Under the pieces are notes generated by a model. It made no database searches. It worked only from the letters and a program-made list of their open reading frames with translations, and was not told the origin of the DNA. A stretch of 64,000 nucleotides of DNA from Isoetes taiwanensis (lineage: Eukaryota > Streptophyta > Lycopodiopsida > Isoetales > Isoetaceae): the NCBI GenBank assembly GCA_021234155.1, contig JAJEKV010000307.1:124001-188000 (forward strand), in the 5' to 3' direction. The stretch's first letter is position 1, and each line of letters opens with the position of its first letter. Shown in pieces: positions 54,950 to 64,000 of this stretch. A program made the position numbers and the translations under genes.

Positions 54950-55150
54950 ATAATAGCGGGGGATTTTAATAACCACCCCTTGGTAAAATTAGCATGACCA
55001 ACTATGAGAAAGTTAAAGAAAAACCTATTCATGATTGACAAATTCTATAAATTTAACCCCACTGTACAATGCTTAGACATCATTGTTGTCAGTGGTAATG
55101 AATTCAATATTTTACCTGATCACTTTCCCCAAATCTTGGAAACTAAGGAC
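54950..55150 (+). pseudogene. LINE endonuclease (EEP) remnant
   Basis: The frame reads IAGDFNNHPLVKLA, a stop, then MIDKFYKFNPTVQCLDIIVV and a final PDHFPQI. The GDFN, R/LDxI and SDHxP-like order is that of the apurinic endonuclease domain of LINE ORF2, here with the S of SDH changed. No RT follows on this strand. Confidence 0.55.
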
Positions 55151-55210
55151 ACATCCATTAGAGCCATAAACCTAAAATTCTTCCTTCAGACTCAACGGCA
55201 CTCTGCTTAA

Positions 55211-56975
<1,765 letters not shown>

Positions 56976-57146
56976 GTGTTCTCTTTGTAAAATCCCGCGT
57001 GACACTCAGCTAGGATTTCGCTGCTTGATTCAAGGGTCCTCATAGAGGGTTGTCTTGTAGGTGATCCCACACCCAGACCCTAAACACTGTCGCCGCTGCC
57101 GGGTCTTAGTTCTCTTTTCTTCCCTCAAAGATGTCTGCCCGTGCCT

Positions 57147-58785
57147 TCACTCTAGAGGAACATCTCTCAAATGGCCCCAATTGTCTTCGGAAGTGTCCTC
57201 CAGTGTTTTGATAGCATGATTCAAGGAACCAACATGAAAATTTGAATCATCCTTCCAAAGGTCGAGTGAGAAATGTCCCAAGGCACCCGTGCCATGGCCA
57301 TGCATCAGTGCACCAGTCACGCTAACTTTCAAGCGTTCACCTCTCCATACCGATTTAGCTAATTTCTCCAGTCTTGGAATGATAGTCTTGTTTTGGTCCA
57401 TCTTATCGTGTATGATAGTGAGCGCCTGATCCGGTGATCGATGGGACAAAGCTCTCCATGACCAGTACAAGCTCCTACAAGAGATTTGGGCTGTCATGTG
57501 TTCCTTCCTTGCCATCTGCAATTCTCTTCTCTCCCGTGGATCTCTGGTCTTAGCCATTTTCTCTTTTATTACAATACAGGTATTGCACTTGGAGAAAGCT
57601 GTCCTCTTTGCTATTGCAACCTCTGCGTGATTTTGCTTCCACCCACGTGAGAATGAAGAATGAGAGACGTGCTTCCCCGTCATCTCCATCACATTGGCGT
57701 CCACCTCTTGAAGAATATCTTTTTTAGTTAGGACAGAGGGGAGCCTCTTCACATTCTCTCTCACCCCTTCAGTAGTGATTTTCGATCTGTGGGGCATGGT
57801 CTCAGCATTCTCATCTATGTACATAGAAAGCAGGACCTTTCCTGCTAGAGTGTGAGGCCTCGGCTTTTTCGAGCCCGTGTTACCATGTTCAGCAACTCTG
57901 TGACCAGCAAGGAAAAGTCTTCGCCACTTATAGAAAGTGGACATTGGAATGCAATAGGCTCTATGCCATGCTTTCAAGCATACCTGCTTGTTATTTAGCA
58001 TGAGCTTCTGGACCATTCCGTTCTCTGAACAGACGTCTAACATGTTGAAAACAAATGTGGTCCTGTCTGAAGCACTCGGCTGTTGAGAAGTTTGCGCAGC
58101 ATCTTCACATGCAACAAAGTGAAGATTTGAAGTCTAAAATGGAAGCTGCCGTGATCTTTCTCTCAGCCTTAGTGGCCACAGCAGGTGAACGTGGAGTCCG
58201 GTTCACCATTCTGTACATCCTCTTGGGTGCCTTTTCTGCCTTAATTTGCATGGCATAGGGTTCTGCTTCAATGACTGTCTGTTTCACAGTCTTTATGAGT
58301 GTCGACACAGCAACATTGTCTACTAACACCAAAGCAATCGGCCACCTGACCAAGTCGTGCAACTGTGGCATTTCAGCACAAGCTTGGCATCGCATAGTCG
58401 GCCTATCTGGCATAGGTAAAGTCTTCATAATGGTTGCTGCCAAGTAGTCTTCTCCCAATCTCATGTCACCACCTGCCTGATTAGGGTCGATGGAGATGAT
58501 CACACCAAGGGCATACAGCATGTTGCAGCAGTCATGCAAGAGTGTGCAACTTTTCTCTACTAGCTCATCCCTTGAAATGCCTTGAAAATTTTTCCCTGAC
58601 GGACTTTCCGGTTCGTGCAACCCCTTCCAATCAATTTTTTTAATCTGTGTTGGCGATGTGGATATGTCAGGTTCTTGCGTAAGGGTAGCTATCCACCGGG
58701 CTTGCCATAAAATAAAACTCCCTAAAGAATCCGCCAGCATTGTAAATTCCGGTTCAGGATATGGCAAACCAATGCTTGTCGACAA
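57147..58785 (-). pseudogene. transposase-like gene of the DUF7869 type, frameshifted and truncated
   Basis: Two frames are involved. The upstream one (58785-58105) is 226 residues with a Cys pair (MRCQACAEMPQLHDL) and no known domain. The downstream one (58043-57147) has an HTH-like start (IPMSTFYKWRRLFLAGHRV), EHGNTGSKKPRPHT, SFSRGWKQNHAEVAIAK, the FSKCNTCIVIKEKM cysteine motif, IIHDKMDQNKT and TGALMHGHGTGALGHFSLDL. SFxxxW..H...V.I.K...F.KC..C followed by HDKMD..KT..PR resembles a repeated plant and animal family with an RNase H-like (DUF7869) core. The 3' end, with further catalytic residues, is lost next to the (CT)n region. A shift between the two frames lies near 58100-58040. Family name is from memory of motif order. 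Confidence 0.5.
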
Positions 58786-59109
58786 TAACTTCCATAGACA
58801 CTACTATGGTATCTTTCGGCAAGGGCAAGTTGTGGTGCTTGTCGAAGCTATGTACTTTTCCCTCGCCCACTTTGACTCCATCGAATAGTATGGACCTCGA
58901 GCCAGCCATGCCTGCAAGCACAAAGCTCGTTAGTGCTTAGAGAAAACGCCACCGCGATGTCACCGAGCACTTTCTGCTCGTCTAAAGCATAAGTCACAGA
59001 CAAAGCACCTTCAAGCAAGGATCAGTGGTTAGCAGGATCGCGGCCGCGATCTGGTTGAGCAACTGGTGGATTGTGTGGTCTTGAAGAAGACAAACATGTT
59101 AACACCAGA
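58786..59109. other. spacer with one palindrome
   Basis: No gene. GATCGCGGCCGCGATC is at 59036-59051, preceded by TTAGCAG and followed by TGGTTGAGCAACT. Confidence 0.6.
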
Positions 59110-59560
59110 ATCAATAAGACAAGTGTCTATTTATAGGTACCTTAGTCTAGATTATGATGCGAAAGATCGCCTTCGCGATCTGGACGAGTACTAGCTATGC
59201 CGTAAGGATGACCTGCATCAGAGGAAGATTAGTCAATAAGACAAGTGTGTATTTGCCTATACCGGCTACTTACATCCAGAGCATTTATATGCACCTTAGT
59301 CTAGATTATGCTGCGCAAAATCGCCTTCGCAATCTGGATGAGTAATAGATGTGCCGTAAGGATGACCTGCATCAGAGGAAGATGAATCAATAAGACAAGT
59401 ATGTATTTGCATGTACATGCTACTTACATCCAGAGCATTTATACGTACCTTAGTCTTGAATATGTTGGGCAAGATCGCCTTCGCGATCCTGGCGACTACT
59501 CGCTGTTCCGTAAGGATAGCCTGCATCAGAGGAAGATGAATCACATCAACGTCTAAAAAC
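59110..59560. repeat. three tandem units of about 150 bp, each with a GATCGCCTTCGCGATC hairpin
   Basis: Each unit contains CAATAAGACAAGT, ACCTTAGTCT, a hairpin (59165-59180, 59319-59334, 59473-59488), GCCGTAAGGATGACC or a variant, and CTGCATCAGAGGAAGAT. In the reverse sense SSSSDAG is followed by a possible GT donor in each unit. Confidence 0.9.
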
Positions 59561-60002
59561 AGGAACATTTCACGAATTGTTCAGAGAGGCAATCTTAATT
59601 CCCAAATTAAAACGGGAGTTGGTTTAACAGACACAAAGAAGGCGTCCATGCGGTAGATTTAAATGAAAACACAATTTAATGACAGAGCTTGCCTGTATTT
59701 GGCCTTTAATGAGTTCAAGAACGTAAAGTATGATTTGTTGCCTTCAAATTCAGACGAGCACCTTTGGATTCCACCACAGCGCCCTCAATTTCAGTCGACC
59801 GCCAGTATGTTCCCACTCAGGCGCCTCCAGAGACTCCCTCCCAAGCTTTGCTACAATGAAAGTGTTCTAGGGTCTTTCCGCTCCATGAATTGCATTTGAA
59901 TTTGAAAACATTGTCCTTTTGGCGGGCCTTTTTGATTCCTTATTGTCCCTGTCCCTATGCCGTGGGTGATCTGTTGTCCTTTCCGTGAGGCCTGCAGTCC
60001 TC
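59561..60002. other. no gene seen
   Basis: A + frame at 59663-59899 is open but has no family signature. Confidence 0.5.
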
Positions 60003-60229
60003 CTTATATAAACTCACACGAGTCACTTTCCCGTACGTTTTCCACGTGGGCGTGGATATTTGGAGGAATGGGGAATATGCCGCCCGTCATAATGACGCCG
60101 GCCGTCATAATGACGCCGCCTGTCATAAATGCTTGTCATAATTACGGCGTCCGTCATAATTACGCGGCCGGTCATAATTACGCATCCCCTCATAAATGCA
60201 CCGGCCATAATGGCGGTTTCTATAAAAAG
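60003..60229 (+). promoter_or_regulatory. candidate promoter: G-box, as-1-like cluster and TATA box
   Basis: TTATATAAA lies at 60004-60012 and a G-box CACGTG at 60043-60048. Then about eight units of 17-18 bp follow (60085-60213) of the type CCGTCATAATGACGCCGG, where CGTCA and TGACG face each other as in bZIP/TGA-factor as-1 sites. TATAAAAAG (60221-60229) ends the array. A plausible start of transcription for locus 2 on the + strand lies some 30 bp on. A possible first ATG is at 60319, but its splice to the next exon is not resolved. Confidence 0.55.
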
Positions 60230-60426
60230 CGAAACTCTCATTTTCTGATCACATCGTGATTTTGCCGACTTGCGCCTTCGCGAAAATTCGAGTGCCTTCA
60301 ACATCTTCGAGCACCATCATGTCCCGATCCGCAGCCCTCAGAGAAGATATTTCCCGCGATTTCGTTTAGCATAGCTATCATGATAGCTGTTACTATGTCT
60401 TTTTAGGATAGTTAGATGGTCGACAG

Positions 60427-60507
60427 GATCGCGACCGCGATAGTTGCGAGCACGACCTTTCCTCTTTTTTGGAAAATAGTGCTTACAACAATCGCGGTCG
60501 CGATTGT
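60427..60507. repeat. two near-palindromes, ATCGCGACCGCGAT and ACAATCGCGGTCGCGATTGT
   Basis: 60427-60441 and 60488-60507. They share the ATCGCG..CGCGAT arms with the other locus-2 palindromes but have an asymmetric centre. Confidence 0.85.
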
Positions 60508-60539
60508 GGTGACCATTACATGTACAATGTAATAGCCTC

Positions 60540-60579
60540 AGTGTTCGTAAGAAACGCGGCCGCGTTTCTTACGAACACT
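60540..60579. repeat. 40-bp perfect palindrome
   Basis: AGTGTTCGTAAGAAACGCGG and its exact reverse complement abut, with no spacer. The centre is GCGGCCGC, shared with the neighbouring hairpins. Confidence 0.97.
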
Positions 60580-60633
60580 ATGGTCAGATACCGCCGTTTG
60601 CGAGTTAGTTCTTGAGTAGCTACTGCTCATCCG

Positions 60634-60649
60634 GATCGCGGCCGCGATC
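60634..60649. repeat. GATCGCGGCCGCGATC palindrome in presumed intron 1 of locus 2
   Basis: A perfect 16-bp palindrome with outer arms TGCTCATC (60624-60631) and GATGAGCA (60652-60659). It lies 60 bp before the 3' splice site at 60709. Confidence 0.95.
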
Positions 60650-61935
60650 TTGATGAGCAACTTCATCCACTAACTAGCGTATCTAACCCGGGTTCAATTA
60701 CTATTGCAGCGCTGGATCTTTTCCGCGGCCCCAATGTAGAACCGATCAGAATTGTAACACCTGATAGAAGCCGGAAGTGGTGTGTGGAGATTTCGCAAGC
60801 CAAACCACACGTGGCTGGATACCGGCGAAAAGATTTGTGTTTGTTTTTCAGGACGGGCAAGGGTCCAGAAGATTACGAGCAACTAGGAATCGTTATTGCC
60901 ATGTGGGAAGGCACCAAAAATAATGTACAGGATGCAATAATTTGCAGCGTGGAAGATACTCATCAGCTTCAGTTTGTTGAGTATGTGTTGCGGTGGCAGA
61001 ATTATGATCCATCGATTATGATGGCGAGTAAAGTCAACAAACCGGCAAGCGGGAAGGGGATGCCCACCAGTGCAAAAGGATTTGGGTGGATATTGCCATC
61101 ATATGATTAGTTGAGCTTGTCTGGTATAAAGTGTAACAAGGATATTCTTGTTGGATTTAGTATGTGCATAGAGGGTCTTTCTGCTGATAAGAAACCTCCT
61201 TCTGCTGCTTTGAAGGCTACTAAGGACAACAAACTGCCTTCAAGAATGGACACCAACTGGCTCAGGGCTGTTGCAAAGAAGAGATCCGTGGCCCCTCTGC
61301 AGGCTATTGGCGAACCATCCACTCCAAAGGATACTCTGCTACTGATGGACAATATCCCCTCAGCAAATGTTGGTTGTTCTGCTGTAGTCGACCCTTCTGC
61401 TCCCATCATGCTTTTGCCACCTCCCGCCAGAGACTCTGAGGCAGTAGAAGAACAGCCAACAAAGAAGACAAGGACATTCAAGATCAAGCTTCAAAAGCTG
61501 AACACGGATGACAGTGCGCAGCCTTCGACATCTTCTACTCCTTCCTCGTCCACCAAACCAACAGCTACTAGCCTGTCGTTGACCTGGCCAACTACTGCGC
61601 GAGTGCCAGATGAATTAAAGTTTAATACAGACGAAGAAAAGAAACTCGCTCAGGAGACAGCCTCTAAACTCGAGGAGTTCAAAAAGTATTACCCAATAGG
61701 TGTAAACTGGTTCCAGAAGATCAGTATTTTCGATTGCGAGCTAGCTCCCGCCAATATGACACATAGAGTTCGATCGAATGACCATGTTCAGACCCTGATA
61801 AAGAGCTTCAAGAAGTACCCAACGGAGGTTCTTACGCCTGCTGATGTCGTTCCATTCGATCCAGTAACAAGGTCAGTTACATGACACTCATTTCTCTCTT
61901 GGCATCTTGGTTATATATATCAATATGCTCAACTG

Positions 61936-61951
61936 GATCGCGGCCGCGATC
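61936..61951. repeat. GATCGCGGCCGCGATC palindrome in intron 2 of locus 2
   Basis: A perfect 16-bp palindrome, flanked by GCTCAACTG and TTCAAGAGCAACTTCTTCCA. It lies 56 bp before the 3' splice site. The downstream flank GAGCAACTTC.TCCACTAAC is shared with the intron 1 copy. Confidence 0.95.
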
Positions 61952-62383
61952 TTCAAGAGCAACTTCTTCCACTAACCTATGTTCAATTACTATTGCTGTC
62001 TATGCAGGAAGTTAGTCACTTGGTCCCACCCTGAAGAACTGTTAAACAAGAAATTCTTTATTATTTCTGGTAATCACAGCATCTTTGCTGCACCATTTTT
62101 ATGCACTTACATGGGCAATGTCGAACAAAGGCTGGAATTTGCGAAAGCCTATGCAAAAAGAAGAAGCCGTGTGTTAAATGGGAACCTCTCCAACAAGGAA
62201 TACATTCAGATTTCTATACAGTGCAACGATGTAATCACAGAAACAGTATACAAAGAACCACTGATAGAAAAGCTCCAACAACTAAGAAACCAGCACAAGG
62301 CATTCGGATGTCCTCCACAAGGTCCAACATGAACTGCAGTGACATCCGCCTGGAAGGTATGTTTTCGGTTTTTTGCTCAGGAA

Positions 62384-62399
62384 AATCGTCGTCGCGATC
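62384..62399. repeat. degenerate palindrome in intron 3 of locus 2
   Basis: AATCGTCGTCGCGATCC, two changes from ATCGCGGCCGCGAT, within the 64-bp intron and framed by TGCTCAGG and CCAGCA. It takes up a large part of that intron. Confidence 0.7.
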
Positions 62400-64000
62400 C
62401 TAACCAGCACTTCTGTGCAGGATTTTGTCGAGGTGACTACCACAACTTTGAAGGTTAAGGAACTCAAGGATGAGAAGCAGTTCCTATTTATGCAAGAAGA
62501 ATCATGGTCTAAGCTCGTAGATGTTGTCAACAAATGGGCAAGTCGAAAGCTAACTGATGATCAAGGGGAATTACCAGAGAAACCTTCAAAGGAGTTTTTC
62601 AACAAGACATTCCTGAGAAACCTACGAGGAATGAACAATGCTGAGGTAAGCCAATTGATGGACGAAATCTTACAGGGCAAAGTTTTCTTGAAAGTGCAGC
62701 AAGGATATTCAGGACGTTTTGATTGCCGTCAGAGGGCTCTAGACATCAGAACACTTTCTCTCATGCGTCGTGAAGTGTTATCATATGCCAATTCTATTTC
62801 AGATAAGCAATACAAGAATTTTGAGGAGTTGGCTATGTTTTCCAGATCTGTTAGAACAACGACTCCTGGATATAGCAGACACAAATTTGGAATATATTAA
62901 CTATCTAATAAAGAAGCAGTTCAAGGTAATCTTCCAACAGTTTTTTTGGAAGCTATTATTGCTATAATGAGGCCAGAAGAAGCCAAGAAAATGAAAGAGA
63001 AGAGAAACACCGTGCAGCACGTCACAAGAACTGGCATCCTTGTGTCTGCAATGGTGTCTGAAAATGCCACATTAATTTTCGTTGACATGCGTAGTTTTAC
63101 GACGCTGTGGGATGTCAAAAAATATACAGATTTTTTTAGCAGAGTTGCAGGCATGACACAAGCAAAAGTGTACCACATAGTCATGTTCCTCAGGTCATCG
63201 CATTTGCCAAACTGTTTGTACAGTCAGAGTCAGATACAAGGTAGCTCCCATGTTTCCCTTGGGGCTTATGAAGAACAAGGATGGGAGAGCAAAAAAAATA
63301 TAAAAGAATTCCAGTATTATGTCAGCCACGTGACAATAAACAGAAGTGCCGTTCGTGTGCTGCCTGTTAAGCCCAACTTGGAGCTACGACTGACTCAAGT
63401 GACTAAAGCACCGAAAAGCACTCCTCTTCCAAAATATCCTATTACTGGTGACGAGGAGGTAGACATGAAAACAGAAAGAAAATATTTGGAGTTATTTACA
63501 GGTAAACCCAAGTTCTCATGGGCAGCTATGGAAGGCGACTTCATCCTCAAGAGCCAAGCAAAAACTTCTTATGTCTATTACATAGTGAAGGAGCTAGTTC
63601 CATTAGAAGGTTGCGTTCTGGATTTTTTCTCAGGCGGAACTGCATCAAGGGTAGCTTTGATGCAAGGAAAACAGAGTATTGCTTTTGAGTATGACGACAA
63701 GGTTTGCCGGTTCCTTAGATCTTTCTTCGAGGTTCTTGAGAAAATGGGAAGGCCTGACACAGAAGAGCAAGGTGATGGGCTTGAAACACCTGCAGATGAT
63801 AAGCCTATCAGTTCTGACATGCCGGATATTAATATAACACAGGGAACGGATCTCGGTCAGATGGATCGGCTGCTAGACGTCCTGGATCAGAAAAGTTTCG
63901 AAGAGAGGCTGAAGGAAACCCGGGCACTGCTAGAGAAGACTGAGAATGAATCAGCAAAACTTGATCCTACGTTCAAAAAGCTTGAAGCACTGAACAAGAA

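Larger units (their letters stand above)
60710..64000 (+). pseudogene. ParB-like/DNA-methyltransferase-like gene, locus 2 (runs off window)
   Basis: The exon after TTGCAG (60704-60709) opens with LDLFRGPNVEPIRIVTPDRS and continues to an in-frame TAG (61108-61110). The same frame then runs through a Ser/Thr-rich linker to DHVQTLIKSFKKYPTEVLTP and, across a 136-bp intron (61872-62007), KLVTWSHPEELLNKKFFIIS plus GNHSIFAA. HVQ.LI..F..., a strand and FIISGNHS.A fit a ParB/sulfiredoxin-like domain. After TGA at 62330-62332 and a 64-bp intron (62357-62420), DFVEVTTTTLKVKELKDEKQ leads to a disturbed stretch (frame switch at 62838-62910, TAA at 62898). A frame open from the ATG at 62967 to the window edge has GCVLDFFSGGTASRVALMQG and SIAFEYDDKV, methyltransferase motif I (DxFxGxGT) with an acidic ligand. 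A coiled coil follows. The three stops make a functional product unlikely. Confidence 0.55.

Noticed and set aside
59663-59899. + strand ORF of 78 codons
   Set aside because: No recognisable motif and no supporting promoter or splice sites.
61107-61487. Reverse-strand ORF of 126 codons
   Set aside because: Antisense shadow of the locus-2 linker exon, which has better protein-like composition and continues in frame.

Overview
The window reads as nuclear DNA of a land plant. It has GT-AG introns with T-rich acceptors, plant-only families (a PLS-type PPR gene, a hydroxyproline O-arabinosyltransferase, GT47, GDSL and LRR fragments) and a dense, nested layer of decayed transposons. The long intronless PPR gene and the transposon families suggest a non-seed vascular plant, probably a fern. 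That last step is inference.

Layout. 1-9.1 kb: a broken gene (locus 1) with a ParB/sulfiredoxin-like region and a DNA-methyltransferase-like C-terminus. It is split by a 4.6-kb inverted-repeat transposon (2648-7222) that carries pieces of at least two host genes, a GT47 xyloglucan galactosyltransferase and a GDSL esterase/lipase. 9.1-10.5 kb: LTR-like and LINE fragments. 10.6-18.2 kb: a minus-strand Ty3/gypsy element, truncated inside RNase H, with a 1.66-kb 5' LTR, a PBS, and a leader ORF that looks like a divergent histone H3 (ARTKQT tail plus H3 fold). 18.9-21.4 kb: an intact PPR gene. 25.2-27.4 kb: an apparently intact nine-exon HPAT gene with a 17-nt micro-exon. 30.6-34.4 kb: a pogo/Tc1-type transposon. 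34.4-47 kb: dispersed repeats, a probable TIR element with TPR and LRR fragments, and two 63-bp hairpin elements whose stems covary. 47.7-51.3 kb: a minus-strand 5'-truncated LINE inserted into another LINE fragment. 54-58.8 kb: LINE endonuclease remnant, a (CT)n tract and a domesticated-looking transposase-like gene. 59-64 kb: a second ParB-like/methyltransferase locus (locus 2), whose upstream region and introns are studded with GATCGCGGCCGCGATC-type palindromes; it runs off the window end.

Only the PPR and HPAT genes look clearly functional. HPAT would modify hydroxyproline-rich peptides and extensins in the Golgi; PPR would bind organellar RNA. The rest is mainly transposons and pseudogenes. 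The most unusual items are the H3-like ORF in a retrotransposon, the two ParB-like/methyltransferase loci, and the palindrome family confined to locus 2.
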